Source: Bradyrhizobium sp. CCBAU 53338 (GTDB lineage: Bacteria > Pseudomonadota > Alphaproteobacteria > Rhizobiales > Xanthobacteraceae). Taken from it: DNA of 64,000 bases. Position numbers and translations under genes: made by a program. This document shows, piece after piece, positions 57,301-64,000 of the stretch (positions are counted from its first letter, which is position 1; each line of letters begins with the position of its first letter). Below the pieces are notes generated by a model. That model was not told the origin of the DNA. It searched no databases and saw only the letters and a program-made list of their open reading frames with translations. The stretch spans positions 5,766,001-5,830,000 of the forward strand of contig NZ_CP030048.1 of assembly GCF_015291665.1 (NCBI RefSeq), written 5' to 3'.

Positions 57301-57565
57301 GCTGACCTTTGTGCCACCCTTGCCGAAGCGGCCGCATGAACCCGAGCGAGAGCGTTGCGGCAAGGTCTGCGAGGTTCTGTACGACTGCCACGGCGAGTTC
57401 ACCGGCTTCATTCTCGAAGATTGCAGCGAGACGCATGTGTTCCACAGCCGGGCCAGAAACATCGGCAATCTTGCCGTGGAAGCCTGTCGCTACGGATTGA
57501 CGCTATGTGTCTGGGTCGACGGCAAGGATCGCGAGAAGATCCGCAAGCTTGCGATCAAGGCTTAG
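54386..57565 (+). CDS. Large protein of unknown function, 1059 aa
   Basis: I do not recognise the whole protein. There is no signal peptide and no membrane span. Seen: an Asn/Ser/Gly-rich N-terminal 300 residues with LSHWSAITRFQQGHDNYYSS (about 153-172) and YGCALGFIYYLNVQLGFSIN (about 227), the latter resembling a domain of uncharacterised bacterial proteins that follows a peptidase-like fold; a long beta-rich middle (about 300-845); a poly-Pro linker near 849-857; a basic spacer; and a C-terminal 70-residue domain with four Cys (RCGKVCEVLYDCHGEFTGF, LEDCSETHVFHSRARNIG). AAGGAG precedes the ATG. It stands alone. Confidence 0.85.
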   Translation: MALSSTSLTDIGQGAGKTTNFWIRYENSLADQTNVINNANSLLSNISPSLSVIENEFNVTTGWFGTPSSQFGTGARQEVRLDQADSALSGGGFSFPGASNNGVGNPISLDSQNLMSDAPLPAQRVGMVFIAEWVEVLMGIRGNWNAGDSSGEGLSHWSAITRFQQGHDNYYSSFVANWLNGDGNPNQGTILPNPARGDWVNTTYTGSTVSDGTFVHGDGDPVSYGCALGFIYYLNVQLGFSINQIIANYNSNLASVYHAVTSDNSNPFPIFLGLVESVYPPGTTASISGPNRNNPFPIARVSFGAGKNTFGKDETQDIINTQGGYVPNAFTIFIEGFSKSSFLSLGITVGSFGGSFSSLAGVAITPSPTGVQFESGVNDFTPQRIEIPYDLHIDTPLLAQFPPTGGETEFDLTVSLNTSATGQVSGSQASMQFELIAGADPYFTNLNADHSNLPYLSQDLRVFTITPALNAAPIPGVPALADNVSGAYTYIQDLLSRWNSAANGFTNPNGPDPFTTILPDQGDANQGDSSVNPFTVQISGTFPPNISIENNYSFAVARVRLRGSAGSMANNVRVFFRLFTTQTNDTDYDINGAYLSNNDAAGKPGSPRLGAGNTSIPFFATNNFSSQTDYAGGPNIQTLAIPDHQDQLWGYYGCFLNLYDSGNVINGAQVQTYLNGTHHCIVAQIAFDDAPIPQGVSPLSWDQLAQRNLQVTRSDNPGPAATHRIPQTFDTKPGRAVRAPLGPNTIYPDELMIEWGSVPTGSVASLYWPQVHASDVLALAKAFYGVSPLGMSDANTIRIPITRGVSYVPIPPGAGDNFAGLITIDLPQGVRSGQVFDVTVKRLGTRIGKPLPPPPPPPGPKLQTAPALVHADGKTAQVGTAKGSSKPHRTKPTEVERLTQWRYVVGTFQIRIPVTTGDKILPAEETTLAIMKWRLEQMSPSNRWHPVLVRYIKYISDRVDGLGGNASAVPPSLTFVPPLPKRPHEPERERCGKVCEVLYDCHGEFTGFILEDCSETHVFHSRARNIGNLAVEACRYGLTLCVWVDGKDREKIRKLAIKA

Positions 57566-57682
57566 GGAGCCGGCGCGGAGAGACGATCCCGTCGATATGA
57601 TGGCACAGCCGTGCGTAAGCGCGCTTGGCTCGAGAGAAGGCGCCGCGCACAGGGGCTTACACCTTGGTGCGGCGCCGGCGGA

Positions 57683-58150
57683 TCAGGAGCCCTGCATATA
57701 GCGAACGGGATTTTCGGGATCCGCTTCGAAAATGCCGGCAACCTCTGCGAACAGCGTCGATACGGTATCCTGCTTGAGATCGTCGAACCGCTCGAAACTG
57801 AAATTGTTGCCGCCCATGCGCAGTTCGCCCAGCTTGCCGGCATAGCGGGACACGAGCGGCGCGCCTTGCCTGGTTACCGTCACGTACGCGCTGATGTAGT
57901 TCTTCTGGAGCGCAACGCCGATCACCGGCCAGTCCGTGCTTCTTCCCGACTTGATGGCGTAGCGAAACTTGCCATAGCCGATCATCTTCATGCGCATGCC
58001 CGCCTCTCCCGCCGGCGTTCCCTGATGGAAATGGCGCTTGAGGGCCGGCGCGGCGGCGACAATCAGCTCGTGCAACTCGGTCAGATCGCGCTTTCGCTCG
58101 GGATCGAAATCGAGATAGGCCTGCAATGAATCGGCTGTGACGCGGAACAT
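57683..58150 (-). CDS. DUF1801 domain protein
   Basis: The 155-residue protein has the DUF1801 (YdhG-like) fold: LTELHELIVAAAPALKRHFH near the start, then MIGYGKFRYAIKSGRSTDWP and ALQKNYISAYV. Some relatives are called iron chaperones by homology to frataxin-like folds, but the function here is not established. It lies 26 bases downstream of a GNAT gene on the same strand. Confidence 0.85.
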   Translation of the reverse strand: MFRVTADSLQAYLDFDPERKRDLTELHELIVAAAPALKRHFHQGTPAGEAGMRMKMIGYGKFRYAIKSGRSTDWPVIGVALQKNYISAYVTVTRQGAPLVSRYAGKLGELRMGGNNFSFERFDDLKQDTVSTLFAEVAGIFEADPENPVRYMQGS

Positions 58151-58176
58151 GTGAGCCTCGACTTGTGGCTGGTCCG

Positions 58177-58692
58177 TTACCCCCGCGCCTTGCTCCAGTC
58201 CGGAGCAACCGCGCCCGAGACGCCCTCGAACGCGCCGTCAGCGAGCTCGAACACCAGGACGCGCGCGGCATCGACCGGGCCCGGCATGGTGACGCGGCCC
58301 TTGGGGACTAGCTTGAATCCAATGCGGCTGTAATAGGGCTCGTCGCCGACCAGCAGCACGATGCGATGTCCCTTGTCCTTGGCGTCCTTCAAGGCCCGCT
58401 CCATCAGCATGCGGCCGATGCCGCGGCTGCGGAACGGCGGCTCGACCGTGAGCGGCCCGAGCAGCAGCGCCGGCGTCTCGCCGATCATGATCGGCAATTG
58501 CCTGACGGAGCCGACCAGCAGCGTTCCGATGCGGGCCGTGAAGGAGACGTCGAGCAGATGGTCGACGTGCTCGCGGATGCGGTAGGCGCTCAGCACGAAA
58601 CGGCCGGGGCCGAACGTGCGCTCGTGCAGCCGCTCGATCGCCTGGGCGTCGCCTGGGGCTTCGGGACGGATGGTGATGGAGAGATCGTTCAT
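58177..58692 (-). CDS. GNAT-family N-acetyltransferase
   Basis: The 171-residue protein shows the acetyl-CoA pyrophosphate loop LTVEPPFRSRGIGRMLMERA (R-x-x-G-I-G), the preceding PALLLGP strand and a late LVGDEPYYSRIGFKLVP segment found in the YhbS-type subgroup. The substrate is unknown. It starts from an ATG at 58692 upstream of the DUF1801 gene. Confidence 0.9.
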   Translation of the reverse strand: MNDLSITIRPEAPGDAQAIERLHERTFGPGRFVLSAYRIREHVDHLLDVSFTARIGTLLVGSVRQLPIMIGETPALLLGPLTVEPPFRSRGIGRMLMERALKDAKDKGHRIVLLVGDEPYYSRIGFKLVPKGRVTMPGPVDAARVLVFELADGAFEGVSGAVAPDWSKARG

Positions 58693-58806
58693 GTTGCCAA
58701 AGCGTTTTCGAGCGAAGTGAATCCCGGTTCGCGTTGAGAAAACGCGTCAATAGAGGAATCGGAGTAGCATCTGGACGTCCTGCCGTCCATGGGAGCGCGC
58801 TCGTCG

Positions 58807-59742
58807 TCAGCTCGTTTTCGGCGCCGGCTGGGACAGATAGGCCAGCATCTTCATCTCCCGCCGCCCCCGCGTCACGGTGTCGAGCACGAGGCCCGAGGAG
58901 ACCGACAGCATCGCCATGATCATCAGGCCCATCGACAGCACGGCGGTCGGCAGCCGCGGCACCAGCCCGGTCTCGATGAAGGTGATCACGATGGGGATCG
59001 AGAGCAGGACCGACACCACCGCCAGCAGGATGCCGATGGCGCCGAAGAAGCGCAGCGGCTTTTCCGCGCGGTAGAGTTTCAGCATGGTGCCGAGAATGCG
59101 AAAGCCGTCGCGCCAGGTGTTGAGCTTCGAGAACGATCCCTCGGGTCGCGCGTAATAGGGCGTCTCGAGTTCGGCGACCGGCAACGACAATTCCAGCGCA
59201 TAGACCGCAAGCTCGGTTTCGATCTCGAAACCATCCGACAGCACCGGGAACGATTTGACGAAGCGGCGCGAGAACACGCGGTAGCCGGACAGGATGTCCT
59301 GGAAATCGCGGCCGAAAGTCCAGGCCAGAAACCCGGTCAGCATGCGGTTGCCGGTGCGATGGCCGAGACGGTAGGCCGCCTGCGACTGGTCGATACGGAG
59401 CCCGACCACCATGTCGAGATGCTCGTCGAGCAGCTTGTCGATCATGCGTGGAGCGCTCGGCGCGTCGTAGGTGGCGTCGCCATCGACCAGCACGTAGATG
59501 TCGGCCTCGACGTCGGCGAACATGCGCCGTACGACATGGCCTTTGCCCTGCCGCCGCTCGCTGCGCACGATCGCGCCGGCCTCGCGCGCAACAGCCGCAG
59601 TGCGGTCGCGCGAATTGTTGTCGTAGACGTAGATCTCCGCCGCGGGCAGCGCGCTGCGAAAATTTTCGACGACGGTCGCGACCGCGGCCTCCTCGTTGTA
59701 GCAGGGCACCAGCACGGCGATGCGGGGTTGCGCCGATGTCAT
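58807..59742 (-). CDS. Family 2 glycosyltransferase (polyprenol-phosphate type)
   Basis: The 311-residue enzyme has the GT-A nucleotide site IAVLVPCYNEEAAVATVVEN, the metal motif in YVLVDGDATYDAPSAPRM, the loop SGYRVFSRRF, and two C-terminal spans (FFGAIGILLAVVSVLLSIPI and the following VLSMGLMIMAMLSV). Relatives transfer a sugar to undecaprenyl or dolichyl phosphate. Its ATG overlaps the stop of the membrane protein at 59739. Confidence 0.92.
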   Translation of the reverse strand: MTSAQPRIAVLVPCYNEEAAVATVVENFRSALPAAEIYVYDNNSRDRTAAVAREAGAIVRSERRQGKGHVVRRMFADVEADIYVLVDGDATYDAPSAPRMIDKLLDEHLDMVVGLRIDQSQAAYRLGHRTGNRMLTGFLAWTFGRDFQDILSGYRVFSRRFVKSFPVLSDGFEIETELAVYALELSLPVAELETPYYARPEGSFSKLNTWRDGFRILGTMLKLYRAEKPLRFFGAIGILLAVVSVLLSIPIVITFIETGLVPRLPTAVLSMGLMIMAMLSVSSGLVLDTVTRGRREMKMLAYLSQPAPKTS

Positions 59743-60890
59743 CGCGGCTGCGCTCCGAGGCCGGCCGCGTCGGTCCGGACCGGTGCCGCCTCACGCGCCT
59801 CGGCCGGCTGCAGCAGCCGGGCGAACGACAACGTCCACAGCGACAGCATCGCGATCGGCACGACATAGTACGGCGTGAAGATCGGATGGCTCATGAAGAA
59901 GCCGAGATTGACGACGAGGTTGCCGACAACCACGAAGGCTGCCTGACGCACATGGCCCTCGCCGGCCCGCAACAGCCAGGCCGTCGCGCCGATCGCAAGC
60001 ACGATCAGCACGAACTGCATGTCGCGCAGATACTGGCCGAACACCGCAAGATCGAGGGCCGGCGCGACCACGTCGGCACTGCCATAGGTCGTGGCCAGCG
60101 CACTGCCGGCATTGATGGCCTGGGCGGCCAGCGTCGGCGCCATGCCGACAAGCACGCCGGCACCGAAGGCGAGTCCCTGCACGAAGGTCGCGAGCGAGCG
60201 CGTCCACAGGAAGGGAATACCGAGGAACAGGAAATAGCCCGCCGCGAGCAGCGCGTTCGGCAGCCTGAAATTGACGGACGCGCCGAGCAGAAGGCCGGTG
60301 AGCGCGATCAGCAAGATGCTGCGCTTGTCCCTGGCCAGCCACAGCGCCGTCAGGAAGCCGGCGACGGCGCACAGCGCCATGGTCGGCGCGACCGAATAGC
60401 TCGCCTTGGCCGGATTGATCATGAGGTACACGGCAAGCGCGCCGAACAGGCCTGCACGAACGAGCGACGGCAGCGTCCGCGCCAGGAAAATGCCTGATAG
60501 CGCGAGGCCGCAGACGATCAGGCTCGCGGCAATGTAGAGCGGCACCACCTGATGTCCCTCGGGAAACAGCGCCAGCAGAAAGCCGGTGCCGGGCGGATAT
60601 TGCAACACGACCTTGCCGCTTGGCATCGGGTTGTGGCAGGGCCAGCGGATCGGATCCTTCCACTCGGCGAAACCGATCTCCTTCATCTTGCCTTCGAAAT
60701 AGCGATCGTCATCCCTGATAGCGTTGGTATCGAGCCCGCCGGCGCCGAAGCGCTGGAACAGATGCGCCTGACGGAGATAGCAGATGTCGTCATAGACCCC
60801 GCGCGCCTCGCTCCAGCGCGACATTGTCCAAATGTTGCTGGCGAGGATTGCAAGGCAGATCAGGCCTAAGGCAAGTTTTGCAGCTTTCAT
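59739..60890 (-). CDS. Multispan membrane protein, glycosyltransferase-like
   Basis: From the ATG at 60890 the product has 383 residues and about ten hydrophobic spans. The first large periplasmic loop contains DDICYLRQAHLF and PSGKVVLQYPPGTGFLLALF, a layout similar to GT-C/PMT-type sugar transferases that use polyprenol-linked sugars. The overlapping GT2 gene would supply that donor. The exact activity is inferred. Confidence 0.75.
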   Translation of the reverse strand: MKAAKLALGLICLAILASNIWTMSRWSEARGVYDDICYLRQAHLFQRFGAGGLDTNAIRDDDRYFEGKMKEIGFAEWKDPIRWPCHNPMPSGKVVLQYPPGTGFLLALFPEGHQVVPLYIAASLIVCGLALSGIFLARTLPSLVRAGLFGALAVYLMINPAKASYSVAPTMALCAVAGFLTALWLARDKRSILLIALTGLLLGASVNFRLPNALLAAGYFLFLGIPFLWTRSLATFVQGLAFGAGVLVGMAPTLAAQAINAGSALATTYGSADVVAPALDLAVFGQYLRDMQFVLIVLAIGATAWLLRAGEGHVRQAAFVVVGNLVVNLGFFMSHPIFTPYYVVPIAMLSLWTLSFARLLQPAEAREAAPVRTDAAGLGAQPR

Positions 60891-60938
60891 CAGGTTTCCG
60901 TGGCGCCCGTTCGGACGGGTTACTAGCATAGCCGGCCC

Positions 60939-61430
60939 TCAGCGCCACGTCGTCATCAGCGGCTTGCCATCCAGCACCTCAGCGAGCCGCAGCCGTGTAC
61001 CGTTCGTGGTCCCCTCGGGCAAGCAAGCGGCGTCGAAGAAGCCGCATTCGATGATCTCGCGATTGGGCTCCGGCAGGCGGTCCTGGCGGAAATGCCTGAC
61101 GACGTAGACCGCGACATGGTCGCGGCGGGAGACGTGGCTGTTGAGGAAGATGCCGTGCAGCATGGCCTCCCCGGTCAGGTCGATATCGCCCTCCTCCTTG
61201 AGCTCGCGGCGCATCGCCTGTTCCATGGTCTCGCCAAAGTCGACGCCGCCGCCCGGCAGATACCAGCCCGAGACGTAGCTGTGCTTGACCAGGAACACCC
61301 TGCCGTCGGCATCGAGCACCACGGCCCGGACGCCGAGCGTCATGCCTCGGACCACCAGGAAATAGGCGTGGAAGAATCGCCGCAGCAGCGGCTCGAATCT
61401 CCGTCGGATCTGGTCCAGGCGCTTCGCCAT
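60939..61430 (-). CDS. Nudix hydrolase
   Basis: The 163-residue protein has the Nudix box GGGVDFGETMEQAM-RRELKEEGDI after SYVSGWYLPG. It hydrolyses a nucleoside-diphosphate-linked compound of unknown identity. The ATG at 61430 follows the basic start MAKRLDQIRRRFEPLLRRF; a longer frame to 61541 overlaps the divergent metallophosphoesterase. The gene precedes the membrane protein/GT2 pair on the same strand by 48 bases. Confidence 0.88.
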   Translation of the reverse strand: MAKRLDQIRRRFEPLLRRFFHAYFLVVRGMTLGVRAVVLDADGRVFLVKHSYVSGWYLPGGGVDFGETMEQAMRRELKEEGDIDLTGEAMLHGIFLNSHVSRRDHVAVYVVRHFRQDRLPEPNREIIECGFFDAACLPEGTTNGTRLRLAEVLDGKPLMTTWR

Positions 61431-61522
61431 TAGCCTCTCGTGATGCGCCTTCTCAGGCTTCGCTTGCGCGTTGCCGGCGACCTTGCCATTACAGCAGGGG
61501 AATAGCGAGGCAATCGCGCGCG

Positions 61523-62416
61523 ATGACATCTTTCTTGGCACCCTTCACGCTCGCCCATCTGTCCGACCCGCACCTGCCGCCGTTGCCGAAGCCGCGGCTG
61601 ATCGAGCTCGCAGGCAAGCGCGCGCTCGGCTACGTCAACTGGACGCGCAACCGCCACAAATACCAGCGCCGCGAGGTGCTCGACGCGCTGGTCGCCGATT
61701 TGCAGGCGCAGGCGCCGGACCACATCGCCGTGACAGGCGATCTCGTCAATCTGGCGATGGAGGCGGAGTTCGCGCCGGCGCGCGCCTGGCTCGACGAGGT
61801 CGGCCCGCCCGATCGCGTCACCACGATCCCCGGCAATCACGACGCCTATGTCCGCGCTACCTTTCATCGCTTCGGCGAGACCTTTGCGCCCTATCTTGCC
61901 GGCGACGACGGCCGCATCGGCTTTCCCGGCGTGCGCCGGCGCGGCCCAGCCGCGCTGATCAGCCTCTCCAGTGCCGTGCCGACGCCGCCCTTGATGGCGA
62001 CGGGCACGCTCGGTCGCGATCAGCTCAAAGATCTTGAAAACGTTCTCGACCGGCTTGCTGCCGAGGAAGTCTTCCGCGTGCTGCTGGTGCATCATCCCCT
62101 CAAGTCCGTCGCGCGCCAGAAGCGGCTGACGGATTCCGCAGGCCTGCTGGCGCTGCTCAAGCGCCATGGCGTCGAGCTGATCCTGCACGGACACGACCAC
62201 ATTCATTCGACGATGTGGTTCGAAGGCCCCAACGGCAACATTCCCGCGATCGGCGTGCCGTCGGCCTCGGCGCTCGCGCACGGGCGTTATCCGGCGGCCG
62301 CCTACAATCTGTTTGAGATCGAGAAGGACAATACCGGCTGGCGCTGCGAGCAGATCGTGCGGAGCATCGATCATGGCTTGCAGATCCGGGAGATCAAGCG
62401 CGCGCGGCTGCTCTGA
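61523..62416 (+). CDS. Calcineurin-like metallophosphoesterase
   Basis: The 297-residue protein has the metal-binding motifs in order: LAHLSDPHLPP, AVTGDLVNL, IPGNHDAYV, VHHPLKS and HGHDHIHSTM. The family hydrolyses phosphomonoesters or diesters such as cyclic nucleotides; no specificity can be read. It is divergent from the Nudix gene with a 92-base gap. Confidence 0.93.
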   Translation: MTSFLAPFTLAHLSDPHLPPLPKPRLIELAGKRALGYVNWTRNRHKYQRREVLDALVADLQAQAPDHIAVTGDLVNLAMEAEFAPARAWLDEVGPPDRVTTIPGNHDAYVRATFHRFGETFAPYLAGDDGRIGFPGVRRRGPAALISLSSAVPTPPLMATGTLGRDQLKDLENVLDRLAAEEVFRVLLVHHPLKSVARQKRLTDSAGLLALLKRHGVELILHGHDHIHSTMWFEGPNGNIPAIGVPSASALAHGRYPAAAYNLFEIEKDNTGWRCEQIVRSIDHGLQIREIKRARLL

Positions 62417-62454
62417 ATCGCGCGTGTCGGCGCGAGCACGGACTGCGCAAGCAA

Positions 62455-63009
62455 TCACCAGCTCCGCAACGCCGCGAGCACGGCGACACCGAACAGTGCG
62501 GCGGCACCGAGGATGAAGCCGAACAGGAACGGCCAGACGCGCGAGCGGCGCGGCTGCTCCGCGATCTCCTCCTTCGGCTCTGACGGCACCACCATCGCAC
62601 GCTCGCGCTCGATCATGCGGCGGGCGACGTAGTCGGTCACGGCGTCGACGATCACCGCCGTGTCGTGCGATTCGGCGAGCACGATGCGGCCGAAGCGGGT
62701 GTCCTGGACGAAGCGGTACTGCCGCTTGTCGCGCCCCATCATGATGTGGGCGACGACGTCGATCCAGAGCCTGGGCGTATCGCCCTGGCTGATGCCGCGG
62801 TCGAACAGATCGATCTGGTCGGGCACCTGGGCGAACAGCGGATCGAGCGCGTCGTTGAGGATCTCGAGCCGCGCTACCTCGGCGTCCCTGAGATCGACGA
62901 CCACCCCGGTCCGGTCGGCGGCTTCGATCCGCGCGCGCAGCAGCGCATCGCGCAACCGCATCGGGCGCGGCTGGCTGGGATGGGTACCGCTGGTTTCGGG
63001 CTCTGACAT
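62455..63009 (-). CDS. Tail-anchored hypothetical protein, 184 aa
   Basis: The soluble part has DRTGVVVDLRDAEVARLEIL and LWIDVVAHIMMGRDKRQYRF, features I cannot assign, and the C-terminus is a single membrane span (VWPFLFGFILGAAALFGVAV) close to the end, so it faces the cytoplasm. The start is taken as the ATG at 63009. It is convergent with the metallophosphoesterase gene. Confidence 0.75.
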   Translation of the reverse strand: MSEPETSGTHPSQPRPMRLRDALLRARIEAADRTGVVVDLRDAEVARLEILNDALDPLFAQVPDQIDLFDRGISQGDTPRLWIDVVAHIMMGRDKRQYRFVQDTRFGRIVLAESHDTAVIVDAVTDYVARRMIERERAMVVPSEPKEEIAEQPRRSRVWPFLFGFILGAAALFGVAVLAALRSW

Positions 63010-63117
63010 TGCCGGCCTCGTCCTCAACTCTCCCCATTAACCTATCAGCAACCATAAGGTCCGCAAAGGGCTCGTTATTCCAGACACTTACCGTGCCCAC
63101 AGGCCGTTGATGTGTGC

Positions 63118-63156
63118 CAAAAACAGACGATCCCACCCGGCTTGCGCCGGATGGGA
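63118..63156 (-). terminator. Terminator of the aceA-DUF4170 unit
   Basis: On the minus strand TCCCATCCGGC and GCCGGGTGGGA pair over 10 of 11 positions around GCAA, followed by TCGTCTGTTTTT. It lies 44 bases after the DUF4170 stop codon, ending transcription from aceA. Confidence 0.75.
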
Positions 63157-63199
63157 CCCTCCGTCCTTGGACGTCTTCTTAGAGTTTGTCAGCCAGCCG

Positions 63200-63409
63200 T
63201 CAGGCCGAGACCCGCGACGGCTCTTCCACGATCGAGAAGCGGACGCCGGCCTTGTGGCGGTTCTCTTCCGAAACCGAGCGCCAGGCGTCCTCGGCTTCCT
63301 TGCGGGTCTTGAACGGACCCTGCACCTGCGCCGAGCCCTCGACCAGCTTGTGGAAGTTCATCGAGCCGAACTCGCCGCCGATCACCCAGAAATTGCTGCC
63401 TTTGGTCAT
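63200..63409 (-). CDS. DUF4170 family small protein
   Basis: The 69-residue protein fits DUF4170: FWVIGGEFGSMNFHKLVEGS, then QGPFKTRKEAEDAWRSVSEE. The family is alphaproteobacterial, and I recall it next to isocitrate lyase, as here, with 23 bases between. Its role is unknown; the context suggests a link to the glyoxylate shunt. Confidence 0.85.
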   Translation of the reverse strand: MTKGSNFWVIGGEFGSMNFHKLVEGSAQVQGPFKTRKEAEDAWRSVSEENRHKAGVRFSIVEEPSRVSA

Positions 63410-63432
63410 TGTCAGTCTCCTCTTGGATGGCG

Positions 63433-64000
63433 TTAGCCGAACTGGTTCATCGTGTTGTGAGCGCCGCCCGCCTTCAGGGCAGCCTCACCTGCGAAGTACT
63501 CCTTGTGATCGTCGCCGATGTCGGAGCCGGCCATGTTCTGGTGCTTGGCGCAGGCGATGCCCTGACGGATCTCCTGGCGCTGCACGTTCTTGACGTAACC
63601 GAGCATGCCCTGCTCGCCGAAATACTCCTTGGCGAGGTTGTCGGTGGACAGTGCCGCGGTGTGGTAGGTCGGCAGCGTGATCAGGTGATGGAAGATGCCG
63701 GCGCGCTTGGCCGAATCCGCCTGGAAGGTCCGGATGCGCTCGTCGGCTTCGATCGCCAGCGGCGTATCGTCGTATTCCGGCTTCATCAGCTCGGCGCGGT
63801 TGTACTTGCTGACATCCTTGCCGGCTTCCTTCATCGCGTCGTAGACCTGCTGACGGAAGTTGATGGTCCAGTTGAACGACGGCGAGTTGTTGTAGGCCAG
63901 CTTGGCGTTCGGGATGACCTCACGGATGCGGTCGACCATCTTGGCGATCTGCTCGATATGCGGCTTCTCGGTCTCGATCCACAGCAGGTCTGCACCGTTC
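63433..64000 (-). CDS. aceA: Isocitrate lyase, C-terminal part
   Basis: The gene runs off the right edge; 189 C-terminal codons are visible. They contain DLLWIETEKPHIEQIAKMVD, the conserved AYNNSPSFNWTINFRQQVYD and LPTYHTAALSTDNLAKEYFG, ending in QFG. Isocitrate lyase splits isocitrate to glyoxylate and succinate in the glyoxylate shunt. The catalytic Cys segment (KKCGH) lies outside the window. Confidence 0.95.
   Translation of the reverse strand, partial: NGADLLWIETEKPHIEQIAKMVDRIREVIPNAKLAYNNSPSFNWTINFRQQVYDAMKEAGKDVSKYNRAELMKPEYDDTPLAIEADERIRTFQADSAKRAGIFHHLITLPTYHTAALSTDNLAKEYFGEQGMLGYVKNVQRQEIRQGIACAKHQNMAGSDIGDDHKEYFAGEAALKAGGAHNTMNQFG

Overview
The window looks like chromosomal DNA of a Bradyrhizobium-type alphaproteobacterium. 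Reasons: high GC with strong GC3 bias over most of its length; cytochrome b and c1 fused in one bc1 gene (fbcH) downstream of the Rieske gene; a fused anthranilate synthase trpE(G) preceded by a trpL leader; a FixK/FNR-type box; and several short protein families (DUF6894, DUF6111, DUF1285, DUF4170, Rsm22-like) typical of this group. The genus call is an inference; no rRNA or other taxonomic marker lies in the window.

Layout. 0-12 kb, housekeeping: mutY, a DciA-like gene, a Tat-type DsbA followed by smc, an Rsm22-like methyltransferase, a LemA/M48-protease pair, and two ParA-like ATPases followed by a GIY-YIG gene. 12-22.5 kb, metabolism: apt, trpE(G) with its attenuator, a dienelactone hydrolase-like gene, fbcFH (minus strand), then trmL, queE, queD, hemF and a HAD phosphatase (plus strand).

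22.9-34.9 kb, accessory region: lower GC in places, an IS5-type transposase remnant, a frameshifted TauD/TfdA dioxygenase and a second 0.4-kb copy of its 3' end, a Crp/Fnr regulator with a perfect TTGAT-N4-ATCAA box, and a set of very small genes. Four of these small genes, all on the minus strand, are preceded or begun by the same roughly 65-90-nt element. It ends in a hairpin whose 3' arm is the GGAG ribosome binding site. This family is the most interesting unexplained structure in the window.

35-46.3 kb: a TauE/SafE permease-cca-DUF6111-Nudix-DUF1285 operon on the minus strand, then a MoxR-DUF58-DUF4159-vWA-like membrane operon on the plus strand. 46.4-49.4 kb: a Zur-like palindrome, a DUF2946 protein and a TonB-dependent receptor, probably a metal-uptake unit. 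49.5-54 kb: an IclR regulator upstream of an MFS transporter, a D-aminoacylase-like amidohydrolase and a RidA protein. 54.4-57.6 kb: a 1059-residue protein of unknown function. 57.7-64 kb: a DUF1801 protein, a GNAT, a polyprenol-type glycosyltransferase with a multispan membrane partner, a Nudix hydrolase, a metallophosphoesterase, a tail-anchored protein, and a DUF4170 gene next to the 3' part of isocitrate lyase, which runs off the window. No tRNA, rRNA or CRISPR array was seen.
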